Assembly: GCA_017626305.1 (NCBI GenBank)
Contig: JAGAIW010000028.1
Span: forward strand, 1-64,000
Direction: 5' to 3'
Source: Clostridia bacterium
Lineage (GTDB): Bacteria > Bacillota > Clostridia > Christensenellales > Borkfalkiaceae
DNA length: 64,000 nucleotides
Shown piece by piece: positions 1-8,597 of this stretch (its first letter is position 1; the number at the start of each line of letters is the position of its first letter). The position numbers and the translations under genes are program-made. The notes below the pieces were generated by a model. The model did no database searches. It was given only the letters and a program-made list of their open reading frames with translations, and had not been told where the DNA came from.

Positions 1-13
1 ACAGAAAAAAGAT

Positions 14-62
14 AAACGGCGGTGTTTCGCAAGCGGATTAGCGCGAAAACCGCCGTTTTTTT
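14..62 (+). terminator. Rho-independent terminator of a gene left of the window
   Basis: A perfect 10-bp stem pairs 14-23 with 49-58, and a second inner stem pairs 25-30 with 43-48. A run of T follows at 56-62. No gene lies before it in the window, so it probably ends a plus-strand gene beyond the left edge. A looser hairpin (100-106 with 144-150) between it and the regulator stop codon at 202 may terminate the minus-strand regulator. Confidence 0.8.
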
Positions 63-201
63 CGGCGTTTTATTCGGTAAATCTGGTTGGAAAAAGCGAC
101 GACACCAAAAACTAAGCGACGCAGGCGCGGTCGCAAAAGTCAAGGTGTCGTTTTATACTCGTAAAAGTAAAGGCGATACGCTATATTTGTGTTATCTTTT
201 A

Positions 202-1065
202 TTAATCTTTTTTTTGGAATTTAGACGGGGATTCGTTAAAGTAATTTTTATACGCCCGCGAAAATGCATGGATGGAAGAATATTGCAATTTATCACTGAC
301 TTCCGTTACACTTTCACCCGCTTGAAGCAGCTTCAATGCTGCTTCCATTTTTTTGCTGATAAAATACGTATTCAACGTGATGCCCATTTGCGAATGGAAA
401 TATTTTGAAAGGTTGTTCACGTTATAAAAGAATACGTTTTCTAGGTCGCTGATTTTCTTGATTTTGAAGATGTTTTGGTCGATATACGTGATGATGTCGT
501 GGGTTAAAACGGCGGCGTTTGTCGGCACAGATTGCGGTATACTCTGCGTTTTTTGGGAAATTTTGCGCGAACATTCAATCAAGATTTGCTCTAAGAGAAG
601 GGCGATGGCACGTTCCGAATACATATCCTCGTTGCGCAGTTCCTGTAAGATTCCCAAACATAACGGATGCAGGCTTTCTATGTGATACTTGCGGTTGTCG
701 GGCGCTTGACAGACTTGCATGATATACTTGATAAACGTATTCCCTTGTGTTTTTTGTTTGGCATAAAATGCCAAAAAGATATATCGCAACGGGTCCTGTA
801 CGTCGGAAATAATTTTGTGCGTTTCGTTTGGAAAGGAGAAAAAACAATCATTTTTTTGAATTTCCACAGGCATGTCGTTGATGTATGAAATTCCTTTCCC
901 ACTGACTACGTACGTGATTTCAAAATAGCCTTGTTGGTGCAGGGGGATGATTGTGTCTTTTGCGCAAAGCGCCTCACCCGCTTGAATCAAAAAATAATTT
1001 CTACAACGCTTGGGATTTAACGTAAAAAGGTTGTTGTAGGAGATTTTATATCTATTGTTAATCAT
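202..1065 (-). CDS. AraC family transcriptional regulator (cupin + HTH_18)
   Basis: A 287-residue one-component regulator. The N-terminal half is an AraC-type cupin that would bind a sugar effector (its Gly-Lys-Gly-rich strand lies about 50-90 residues in). The last 90 residues form the double helix-turn-helix, ending in the family-typical F-x-R-x-Y-K ... S-P-x-x-F pattern. I chose the ATG at 1065 because AGGAG lies 6 bases upstream; the reading frame is open further upstream but crosses the promoter. The gene is divergent from the nagA-led operon, so it probably controls that operon in response to its sugar. The substrate is not visible from sequence. Confidence 0.9.
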   Translation of the reverse strand: MINNRYKISYNNLFTLNPKRCRNYFLIQAGEALCAKDTIIPLHQQGYFEITYVVSGKGISYINDMPVEIQKNDCFFSFPNETHKIISDVQDPLRYIFLAFYAKQKTQGNTFIKYIMQVCQAPDNRKYHIESLHPLCLGILQELRNEDMYSERAIALLLEQILIECSRKISQKTQSIPQSVPTNAAVLTHDIITYIDQNIFKIKKISDLENVFFYNVNNLSKYFHSQMGITLNTYFISKKMEAALKLLQAGESVTEVSDKLQYSSIHAFSRAYKNYFNESPSKFQKKD

Positions 1066-1093
1066 AATAAACTCCTGCGATTGTTGTAAAAGC

Positions 1094-1122
1094 AGTATAA
1101 CACAAAAAAGTTTATTTGACAA
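1094..1122 (-). promoter_or_regulatory. Promoter of the AraC-type regulator
   Basis: On the minus strand a -35 box TTGTCA (1117-1122) is separated by 17 bp from a -10 box TATACT (1094-1099), about 30 bases before the start codon at 1065. The rest of the divergent region (1123-1236) must hold the promoter of the nagA operon. Only a weak TAGAAT-like -10 (1198-1203) without a good -35 is visible there, which fits activator-dependent transcription. Confidence 0.65.
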
Positions 1123-1236
1123 TTATTTTATATGGTAAAGAAAAAAATGTTAAATTTTCTATTGGGATATATTAAATACATACCGAAAAAATTATGATAG
1201 AATAAGTGTAAGAATAAAATGGTATAGGTGTATGTT

Positions 1237-2415
1237 ATGCTCATTAAAAATGCATCGGTGATATTGAAAGACGAAATTATTCAAGCGGACGTTCTTGTTA
1301 AAGCAGGGAGAATTGCTCAAATCGGGAACGATTTGCAGGATAGCGAAGTTTTGGATTCGACAGGAAAATATCTTGCCCCTGGGTTTGTAGACATTCACAA
1401 CCACGGCGGGTACGGCTACGATTATATGGACAATACCGTAGAAGCATTTGAAAATATTTTGCGTTTCCACAGCGACAACGGGATTACTTCCGCGGTGGCA
1501 TCCACGGTAACTGCGCCCCAAGAAACGATAGAAAAAACCTTGTCGGTTGCTCGTGAAGTGCTTCCCAAGCGAGGCGACCATGCAAAACTTTTAGGGGTGC
1601 ACTTGGAAGGACCGTATCTTTCCTTCCAAAATAAAGGTGCGCACGCGCCCGCGTACTTAAAAGTTCCCGCAGAGGACGATTACGGATACATCTTGGAAAA
1701 TGCCGACGTTATCCGTCAAATCACGATTTCGCCCGAACTTGACGGCTGTGTAGAATTGACGGAAAAGCTTGTCGAAAAGGGTATTGTCGTATCTATGGGT
1801 CACGACAATGCGATTTTGCCAGAATTTTTACCCGTTGTAAAAGCGGGGGCAAGCAATCTCACCCACCTTTTCTGCGCGATGAGTATGGTAGTCATGAGAA
1901 ATAACAAACGTTACGTAGGGCTTCGCGAGTACGGTTTGATTGATGACAATTTGACCGCCGAGCTTATCGCGGACAATCATCATATCACGCCCGAACTTTT
2001 TAAGATGATTTATAGATGTAAGGGAGCAGATGGAATATGTTTGATTTCCGACTGTTTGCGTGCGGGCGGTATGAAAGCGGACGGAACGCTGTACAGCTTG
2101 GGGAAGAAAGACGACCCGACCTCACAGCAGTTTAAGGTGGCGGACGGCGTAGCCGTTTTGGCGGATGGTAAGACGTACGCAGGCAGTATTCAACCCATTT
2201 CACAGATGCTCCGCAACGTTGTATTCGACGGGGGCGTGCCTTTGGTGGAAGCTATCAAAACGGTCAGCTTAACCCCTGCGAAGATTGTAAAAGCGGATAA
2301 AGATATTGGGTCGATTGAAGTTGGAAAATACGCAGACTTCTGCGTTTTGAATAAAGAGTTAATGGTAGAACAAACGATTATCGAAGGTAGAATAATCCAA
2401 AAAACGGAGGTGTAA
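1237..2415 (+). CDS. nagA: N-acetylglucosamine-6-phosphate deacetylase-like amidohydrolase
   Basis: Cytoplasmic enzyme of 392 residues that should remove the acetyl group from an N-acetyl-amino-sugar 6-phosphate. Amidohydrolase landmarks appear in order: the HNHGG metal motif (His54, His56), HLEGPYLS with the metal-binding Glu (about 124), a GHDNA motif, THLFCAM (HLFNAM in typical NagA) and a late ISDC, where the catalytic Asp is kept. The ATG at 1237 follows AGGTG by 7 bases; an upstream GTG at 1228 lacks a ribosome site. First gene of a long operon and 2 bases from the NagB-like gene. The Cys in THLFCAM and the Cys after the catalytic Asp are slight departures, so the true substrate could be a related acetylated amino sugar. 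Confidence 0.85.
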   Translation: MLIKNASVILKDEIIQADVLVKAGRIAQIGNDLQDSEVLDSTGKYLAPGFVDIHNHGGYGYDYMDNTVEAFENILRFHSDNGITSAVASTVTAPQETIEKTLSVAREVLPKRGDHAKLLGVHLEGPYLSFQNKGAHAPAYLKVPAEDDYGYILENADVIRQITISPELDGCVELTEKLVEKGIVVSMGHDNAILPEFLPVVKAGASNLTHLFCAMSMVVMRNNKRYVGLREYGLIDDNLTAELIADNHHITPELFKMIYRCKGADGICLISDCLRAGGMKADGTLYSLGKKDDPTSQQFKVADGVAVLADGKTYAGSIQPISQMLRNVVFDGGVPLVEAIKTVSLTPAKIVKADKDIGSIEVGKYADFCVLNKELMVEQTIIEGRIIQKTEV

Positions 2416-2417
2416 TT

Positions 2418-3245
2418 ATGGTAAATACCTATTATTGTTCATCGGAAGAATTTGTAAAAAACAGCAAAATTCCTGTAAGAGTTATGCAAACCGAAGCGGA
2501 TATGATGGAAGAAATTGCAGAATTGATGGCGTCGGTGATTGAGAAAAATAATGCGAAGGGTGAAAAAACGGTTATTATTTGTCCCGTAGGTCCCATCGGG
2601 CAATATCCCATCTTTGCCCAGAAGGTAAATGAAAGAAATATTAGCCTTCAAAATTGTTGGTTTATCAATATGGACGAATATCTTGTCGGCGACGATGAGA
2701 CCATTCCTTATGAAAATCCGCTCAGCTTTAAGGCGACTATGGACAGAGTACTGTATTCACAGGTAAAAGAAGAACTTTTGATGCCTACATCACAGCGTTT
2801 GTTCCCCGAGCCCAAAAAGGAAGCGGAAATTGACGCGCTGTTTGAAAAGCTCGGCAAGGTGGATTTGTGTTTAACGGGGGTTGGTATCAATGGACATATC
2901 GCCTTTAATGAACCGCCAAAGGCCAACGACGTGATTACTGATGAAGAATACAAGAACTGTGGAACGAGATGCGCGGATATCGCTACGGAAACGGTGGTGA
3001 ATAATGGGGCAAACAAGCTTCGCGGCGCACTCGATATTTTCCCTAAAAGATGTATCACGTTGGGGATGAAGCAACTCTTAAAAGCAAGGGTATTAAAGGT
3101 ATATTTGTATTGCAACTGGCAATGGGGGATTATGCGTAAGATGGCACTTGAAGAAGAGTCTCGTTTCATGCCCGTATCCTTCTTACAATCGCATCCGAAT
3201 GCGGAAATGGTCATCACGCAGAGCTTGTATGATTTTAATTTATAA
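2418..3245 (+). CDS. nagB: Glucosamine-6-phosphate deaminase-like protein (NagB/RpiA fold)
   Basis: A 275-residue NagB-family protein expected to convert glucosamine-6-phosphate to fructose-6-phosphate and ammonia after NagA has acted. It keeps the NMDEY motif with the catalytic Asp and the signature GVGINGHIAFNEP with the active-site His and Glu. Asn replaces the Asp of the E. coli enzyme in that signature, as is common in Gram-positive NagB. It starts 2 bases after the nagA stop codon, which implies translational coupling. The C-terminal third (from about residue 205) is divergent from textbook NagB, so a related amino-sugar phosphate is possible. Confidence 0.85.
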   Translation: MVNTYYCSSEEFVKNSKIPVRVMQTEADMMEEIAELMASVIEKNNAKGEKTVIICPVGPIGQYPIFAQKVNERNISLQNCWFINMDEYLVGDDETIPYENPLSFKATMDRVLYSQVKEELLMPTSQRLFPEPKKEAEIDALFEKLGKVDLCLTGVGINGHIAFNEPPKANDVITDEEYKNCGTRCADIATETVVNNGANKLRGALDIFPKRCITLGMKQLLKARVLKVYLYCNWQWGIMRKMALEEESRFMPVSFLQSHPNAEMVITQSLYDFNL

Positions 3246-3259
3246 GTAAGGAGCAAGCT

Positions 3260-4087
3260 ATGAAGTTTGGAACGTTGGTACGACTTAAAAATGTAGACGA
3301 TTGCGTTGCGGCATTTGAAAAAGTAAAGGCGATGGATTTGGAAAGTTGCCAGTTGGTTTACAAACCTGCAACGTACACCCTTGAGAGTGCAAAAATCATC
3401 AAGGCGGCTGCAGAAAAATGCAGCATAGAAATATCGGCGTTTTTCGCTGGTTTTTACGATGATTATACTGCTTGGGAGCTCAAATACGATTTCCGTAATG
3501 CGGGGTTGAACAGCGTGGCTTTTGGCGCAGAACGTTTGAAGTATTTGCTTGGCGTATTGCCCTTTTTACAAGAGCTTGGCGTATCGGATATGATTATCCA
3601 CGCAGGGTTTGTTCCCAATGACCCATTCGCGCCCGAATATACGGAAATGATATGCAGGGTGAAACTACTTGCGGACAGAGCGAAAAAGTACGGGGTAAAT
3701 ATTTTGTTTGAAACGGGTGGGGAAAGTCCGATTACCTTGCTTCGTTTAATCCAAGAAGTAAACACAGGCAACCTGTTTGTCAACTTAGATACGGGTAATT
3801 TGATAATGTACGGCTACGGAAATCCCTGCGAAGCGGTGATGACTCTTGGTCAATATGTTCGCAACGTGCACGCAAAGGACGGCGTCCCCCCGACGGACCC
3901 TTATAAGATCGGTGAGGAAAAAGCACTTGGCGAGGGCGTGGTGGATTTCAAGAGAGTATTTACACTATTAAAAGAGCGTGGTTACGACCGCTTTATCACG
4001 ATTGAACGTGAAATTGAAGGCGAAGAACAAAAACGCGATATCGAGCGCGGATTCATCTATTTGAAAGAAATATTAAAAAACATATAA
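3260..4087 (+). CDS. Sugar phosphate isomerase/epimerase-like TIM barrel protein
   Basis: A 275-residue AP-endonuclease-2/xylose-isomerase-like barrel. The four expected metal ligands are in place: Glu151 (FETGGES), Asp177 (NLDTGN), His204 (NVHAKDG) and Glu249 (TIERE). Members include IolE and IolI, hexulose-phosphate epimerases, and the lyases that cleave 3-keto-glycosides. It sits between the NagB-like gene and three Gfo/Idh genes, a neighbourhood that recalls Gfo/Idh-plus-TIM-barrel oxidative deglycosylation modules. The function is inferred only from fold and context. Confidence 0.8.
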   Translation: MKFGTLVRLKNVDDCVAAFEKVKAMDLESCQLVYKPATYTLESAKIIKAAAEKCSIEISAFFAGFYDDYTAWELKYDFRNAGLNSVAFGAERLKYLLGVLPFLQELGVSDMIIHAGFVPNDPFAPEYTEMICRVKLLADRAKKYGVNILFETGGESPITLLRLIQEVNTGNLFVNLDTGNLIMYGYGNPCEAVMTLGQYVRNVHAKDGVPPTDPYKIGEEKALGEGVVDFKRVFTLLKERGYDRFITIEREIEGEEQKRDIERGFIYLKEILKNI

Positions 4088-4104
4088 TTAAAGGAGTAAA
4101 AATC

Positions 4105-5190
4105 ATGAAAAGAAAAGTAGGTATTATCGGTTATGGTTGGGTTGCAGGTGCGAATCACAAGAATTCCTATGCGCAGGCAAAGGACGTAGAAATTGTAGCG
4201 GTTTGCGACGTAAATAAAGCGGCATTGGAACGCGCAAAGAGAGATTACAATCTTCCTGACGAAGCATTGTTTGACGATTATAAAAAGCTCATCGACAGCG
4301 GGCTTTGCGATATGGTCGATATTTGTACGCCCAACAGCTTCCACTGTGAACAGGCGAAATATGCATTGAACGCAGGCTTGCCCGTAAGTATTGAAAAACC
4401 CGTTGGCGTAAACAGCCAAGAAGTAGAAGAAGTACGTGCTTTGGCGGAAGAAAAAGGCTTGCCCGTATTCATTTGCTTTACTTGGAGACATATGCCCACG
4501 ACGAGATTCTTGAAAGACGTAATTGACAGCGGTGCTGTCGGTAAAGTGTACCACTGCTATATCAAGTGCATCAAGGAAAGCGGGCTTTGGGAAGGCAGAC
4601 GTTTGGAATGGCGTTTTCGCAAGGAACTTGGCGGTACGGGCGTTCTTTGCGACCTTGGTTCGCACATGATCGACTTCTTGAACTGGATGAACGAGGATAT
4701 TGTCGGTTTGACCGCAAACATGGGTATATTCATCAAGGAAAGACAAAAGGTGGATTCCGACGAATGGGCACCCGTAACGACGGATGACTATGCAAACATT
4801 TTGGCGGATTTGAAGAGCGGTGCAACTGCAAATATCGAACTTTCCCGTTGTGCAAAGACGGAAGAACAGTTGGTTGAATTTATCATCTATGGCGAAAAGG
4901 GTTACATCCGTTTCTGCAACTACGTAGGCGAAGGTTTGGAAATTTGTTATGGAAGCAAGGAAGAAATAGCAAAGGGCAAGCAGCGTGTTGCTACACCTGA
5001 AAAGTACGGCGCAACTTGGTCCTTGTATCAATCTCAGTCTTTTATCGATTATGCAAATGGTAAAAAGGATAACTTCACCTCCACGATCGACGACGGTTTG
5101 CGCGCGCAGATGGTCATTGACGCGGTTATTAAATCGAGCGAAGAAAAACGCTACGTAACGATTGATGAAATTCAAAAAGGATTGAAATAA
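4105..5190 (+). CDS. Gfo/Idh/MocA family oxidoreductase (1)
   Basis: A 361-residue NAD(P)-dependent sugar dehydrogenase. The Rossmann motif GIIGYGWVAG is at residues 6-15, the EKP motif with catalytic Lys98 follows, and the second-domain Asp183 and His187 pair (DLGSHMID) is present. These residues support reversible oxidation of a sugar hydroxyl, classically C1 or C3 in glycosides or inositol. Its stop codon overlaps the start of the next Gfo/Idh gene (TAATG). It is one of three consecutive family members, which suggests successive or alternative redox steps on one substrate. Confidence 0.9.
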   Translation: MKRKVGIIGYGWVAGANHKNSYAQAKDVEIVAVCDVNKAALERAKRDYNLPDEALFDDYKKLIDSGLCDMVDICTPNSFHCEQAKYALNAGLPVSIEKPVGVNSQEVEEVRALAEEKGLPVFICFTWRHMPTTRFLKDVIDSGAVGKVYHCYIKCIKESGLWEGRRLEWRFRKELGGTGVLCDLGSHMIDFLNWMNEDIVGLTANMGIFIKERQKVDSDEWAPVTTDDYANILADLKSGATANIELSRCAKTEEQLVEFIIYGEKGYIRFCNYVGEGLEICYGSKEEIAKGKQRVATPEKYGATWSLYQSQSFIDYANGKKDNFTSTIDDGLRAQMVIDAVIKSSEEKRYVTIDEIQKGLK

Positions 5191-6251
5191 TGAAACATAA
5201 ACTTGGTATTATTGGGTACGGTACAATGGGTTCTTGGCACGCGGAAAACGTGCGCGATCGTATCGCGGGGTTAGACGTTGCCGTCGTGTACGACATAGAC
5301 CCGAAAAAGCGTGAAAAAGCAAGCGCGGACGGTTTTTGCGTTTACGATACCGCGGAAGATTTTTTCAAGACGGATATCGACCTCGTTTTGATTGCTACGC
5401 CGAATAATTTCCATAAAGATTACAGCGTTATGGCAATGGAAAAGGGGAAAAACGTCGTCTGCGAAAAACCCGCTTGTATGAGCGTGAAAGAATTAGAGGA
5501 GGTTTTGGCGGTCAGTAAAAAGACCGGCAAGCTTTATACCATCCACCAAAATCGGCGTTTTGACGTGGACTACGTAATCGCAAAGAAAATTGTCGAAGAA
5601 GGAAAAATCGGCAAACTCTTTATGTTAGAATCGAGATTGTATTCTAATCGCGGCTTTTCCAAGGGCGGTTGGAAAGCAAAATACGAAACGGGCGGCGGAC
5701 TTTTATACGATTGGGGTATTCATTTGCTTGACCAAATTATGTGCATGATTCCCGAAAATCCCGTCAGCGTTTTTGCAGAACTGCATAAGGTTTATATGCA
5801 GGAAGTAGACGATGTTTGTTGCGTAACGATTACCTTTGAAAGCGGTTTAACGGCTCGTTTTTTGTGCGACCTTTGGTGCCATATCAAAGAGGCGAGATGG
5901 CACATTCAAGGGGATAAAGGTACGGCGGTTATTAACGACTGGTTCGGTCAAGAGGGTAAAATGCTGCAAACGACGGACGTGGGTGTGGAAGAAAGTGTAG
6001 GCTGTATTTATACCTATAACGGACTTTCTACGAGTATGTATTCCCGTCCTATTCAGGAGCTGAACGAATTGCCTTTGCCCTTGCCTGCCGTTTATCCGCG
6101 CTGGGAAGAATTTTACGAAAACGTCATAAACGTAATCGAAGGAAGGGCGGATCAGATTATCACGCACGAACAAATTCTTAAAGATATGAAAGTTTTGATG
6201 GCGGCGTTTGAATCCGCGAGGACACAAACGGTCGTAAAGCTTTCCCTTTAA
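5190..6251 (+). CDS. Gfo/Idh/MocA family oxidoreductase (2)
   Basis: A 353-residue homologue of the preceding gene. It has GIIGYGTMGSWH near the N-terminus, CEKP with Lys93, and a WGIHLLD motif with Asp174 and His178. The active-site set is complete. The gene overlaps the previous stop codon by one base. It is divergent enough from gene 1 to have its own substrate or to run the reverse step of an oxidise-cleave-reduce sequence. Confidence 0.9.
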   Translation: MKHKLGIIGYGTMGSWHAENVRDRIAGLDVAVVYDIDPKKREKASADGFCVYDTAEDFFKTDIDLVLIATPNNFHKDYSVMAMEKGKNVVCEKPACMSVKELEEVLAVSKKTGKLYTIHQNRRFDVDYVIAKKIVEEGKIGKLFMLESRLYSNRGFSKGGWKAKYETGGGLLYDWGIHLLDQIMCMIPENPVSVFAELHKVYMQEVDDVCCVTITFESGLTARFLCDLWCHIKEARWHIQGDKGTAVINDWFGQEGKMLQTTDVGVEESVGCIYTYNGLSTSMYSRPIQELNELPLPLPAVYPRWEEFYENVINVIEGRADQIITHEQILKDMKVLMAAFESARTQTVVKLSL

Positions 6252-6266
6252 AAGGAGAAAATTGTT

Positions 6267-7118
6267 ATGAAAAAAATAGGAATTGTAGATTATTTTATCG
6301 ACGAATGGCATTCCAACACCTATTTAGGGCTTTTTGAAAGAGCAAGCAAAGAGCTTGGGCTTGATTATAAAGTCGTATATGGGTATGCAGAAGTGGAAAA
6401 AGAGGGAAAATTGAGCACGGACGAATGGTGCAAAAAGAATAATATTATCCGTTGTAACACGATTGAGGAGCTTTGTGAAAAAAGCGACAATATTTTAATT
6501 CTCGCGCCCGCAAACCCTGAAACGCATTTAAGATACGCAGAAGCGGCTTTGAAGTACGGTAAAACCACATATATCGATAAGACGTTTGCGCCTGATTTAG
6601 AAACAGCGAAAGCCATTTTTGCGGTGGCGGAAAAGTACAATACGAAGATTTTTACCTCGTCAGCCTTACGATATGCGGAAGAAATCGCGGACTATACCGA
6701 CGTTAAAAACGTCATGATTAAAGGCAGCGGCCGCAGTTTGGAAGAATATATCATTCACCAAATCGAAATGGCGGTGAAACTGACGAAAGGCGAGCAGGCA
6801 AAGCTTGCGCACGTTTTCAGCGGTGATAAGCAATCGACAATCGTGTTGGAATATGCAGGCAGAACGGTAACCCTTAGTTATTCCAACAGCGGTTGTGGAT
6901 TCTCTGTGGACGTGGAAACGGATAAGGCGAATTGTGAATATAAAAACGTGGAAAAGGGTACCGAATTCTATCGCTTGGTAGAAAGTATCGTGAAATTCTT
7001 TGAAACGAACGAAGAACCCTTTGACAAGAAAGAAACGTTGGCAGTTCTTGCTATTCGCGACGCCATTATGAAAGGTATTAGCAACGGTGAGAAAACGGTT
7101 CCCGTGGAAAACTATTGA
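6267..7118 (+). CDS. Short Gfo/Idh/MocA-like protein (3)
   Basis: A 283-residue protein, about 70 shorter than its neighbours. The family's Lys is kept (DKTF, Lys105) and the strand order of the first domain is recognisable, for example around PANPETHLRYAEAAL. The N-terminal GxGxxG loop is replaced by GIVDYFIDEW, and no second-domain Asp/His pair is obvious. It may therefore not bind NAD(P) in the normal way and could be an accessory subunit. AAGGAG lies 9-10 bases before the ATG. Confidence 0.7.
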   Translation: MKKIGIVDYFIDEWHSNTYLGLFERASKELGLDYKVVYGYAEVEKEGKLSTDEWCKKNNIIRCNTIEELCEKSDNILILAPANPETHLRYAEAALKYGKTTYIDKTFAPDLETAKAIFAVAEKYNTKIFTSSALRYAEEIADYTDVKNVMIKGSGRSLEEYIIHQIEMAVKLTKGEQAKLAHVFSGDKQSTIVLEYAGRTVTLSYSNSGCGFSVDVETDKANCEYKNVEKGTEFYRLVESIVKFFETNEEPFDKKETLAVLAIRDAIMKGISNGEKTVPVENY

Positions 7119-7158
7119 TGATAAAACAAGATTTGAAAGATATTATGGAGGCTTAGCT

Positions 7159-8583
7159 GTGAACGAGTTTTTATTTACGCAAATTTTGACCGAGCTGGAA
7201 GATGCGGTAGGCAGAGAAAATTGTTCGGTAAAAGAAATTGATAAGGTTACGCATAGTGCAGACTTTTTCTGGCTTTCGAGAATGTGGGTAGACCGCGGTG
7301 TAAGAATGCCCGAAGCGGATTTCATCGTTGCGCCCAAGGACGCGCAGGAAACGTCGAAGGTGCTGAAAATAGCAAATTATTACAAAATCCCCGTGACGAC
7401 TTGGGGGGGCGGCGCAGGCTCGCAGGGCGGCGCGCTTCCCGTTTGCGGCGGTATTATACTTGACACCAAGCGCATGAATAAGATTTACGAAGTCAATACG
7501 GAAAGTATGTACATAGAATGCGGTACGGGTGCGATTTATAAGCATATCGAATGGGCAGCGAATGAAAAGGGGTATGCGACAATGCATTATCCCTCGTCAT
7601 TGACCTGCTCGACGGTGGGCGGTTTCTTGGCGCACCGCGGTATTGGTGTTGTTTCCAATAAGTACGGTAAAATTGACGATATGGTATTACAGATGGAGGT
7701 CGTTCTTCCCAACGGCGATATCATCAATACGTCCGCTACGCCCAAGCATGCGGCAGGGCCTGACTTGAACCAAATTTTCATCGGTTCGGAAGGTACGCTT
7801 GGTATCATCACCAAGGCACAAATCCGTATCTACGAACAACCCGAAGTTAGACGTTTCAGAGGGTTCTTGTTCAAGGATATGACCTCTGCGTTTAAGGCAA
7901 GTAAAGAAGTTTTGCAGAAATTCAAACCTTCCGTTATGCGTCTTTACGACGATGCAGAAACGGCAAGCTTGATTAAGAAAATCGTCGGCGTTGCTAAGCC
8001 TGGTGCTTTTATGAATATTGCTTATGAGGGCGTAAAAGAGTTGGTGGACGTGGAAGAAAAGATTTTATTGGAAACGTTTGCAAAATATGGTGCGGAAGAT
8101 TTGGGCAGTGAATACGGTGAAAAGTGGTGGAATGAAAAGATTACATTCTTCTATCCTGGGCACATGATGGACATTCCTCAAATGTTCGGTACGATGGATA
8201 CGATTGCACCTTACGATAAAATCGAAAAGATTTACTGGGCAATGAAAAATGCCATCGAAACGAAATATCCGTATGCGAAATTCATCGCGCACTTCTCGCA
8301 TTGGTACGAATGGGGCTGTATGATGTACGACCGCTTCATCATCGACGGCGAACACGTACCTCAAGACCCTGTGGAAGCTATGCGTTTGCACAATGAAATT
8401 TGGACGCTTGGTATCCGTACAGCGCTTGAAAACGGCGGTGTAGTCAACGATCACCACGGTGTGGGCATCAAGCTTGGCAGAATGATGAAAGAGCAGTACG
8501 GTCCTGCAATGCAGGTATTTGAAGGAATTAAAAAATTCCTTGACCCGAACGGTATCATGAACCCGTTCAAACTTGGTTTGTAA
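7159..8583 (+). CDS. FAD-binding oxidoreductase, GlcD/alkyl-DHAP synthase-like (VAO family)
   Basis: A 474-residue flavoprotein of the vanillyl-alcohol oxidase fold. The PP-loop region reads TTWGGGAGSQGG, followed by a GFLAHRGIGV segment and GSEGTLGIIT. The C-terminal end carries DHHGVG and then the FLDPNGIMNPFK motif shared by GlcD-type 2-hydroxyacid dehydrogenases and alkyl-DHAP synthases. I chose the GTG at 7159 because GGAGG lies 7 bases upstream; an ATG at 7087 would overlap the previous gene without a ribosome site. With the adjacent Fe-S protein and the downstream Etf fusion it resembles Etf-dependent dehydrogenases. The substrate is probably a sugar-derived hydroxy acid (inference). 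Confidence 0.85.
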   Translation: MNEFLFTQILTELEDAVGRENCSVKEIDKVTHSADFFWLSRMWVDRGVRMPEADFIVAPKDAQETSKVLKIANYYKIPVTTWGGGAGSQGGALPVCGGIILDTKRMNKIYEVNTESMYIECGTGAIYKHIEWAANEKGYATMHYPSSLTCSTVGGFLAHRGIGVVSNKYGKIDDMVLQMEVVLPNGDIINTSATPKHAAGPDLNQIFIGSEGTLGIITKAQIRIYEQPEVRRFRGFLFKDMTSAFKASKEVLQKFKPSVMRLYDDAETASLIKKIVGVAKPGAFMNIAYEGVKELVDVEEKILLETFAKYGAEDLGSEYGEKWWNEKITFFYPGHMMDIPQMFGTMDTIAPYDKIEKIYWAMKNAIETKYPYAKFIAHFSHWYEWGCMMYDRFIIDGEHVPQDPVEAMRLHNEIWTLGIRTALENGGVVNDHHGVGIKLGRMMKEQYGPAMQVFEGIKKFLDPNGIMNPFKLGL

Positions 8584-8597
8584 TAGGGAGAAACGAT

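Noticed and set aside
2418-3245. Asn in place of the catalytic-loop Asp in the NagB-like protein
   Set aside because: The same substitution is usual in Gram-positive NagB, so it does not suggest an inactive enzyme.
4057-5175. Long minus-strand open frame (372 codons) opposite the first Gfo/Idh gene
   Set aside because: It is antisense to a clear Gfo/Idh gene, has no ribosome site or recognisable domain, and its Cys/Phe-rich product is a typical shadow frame.
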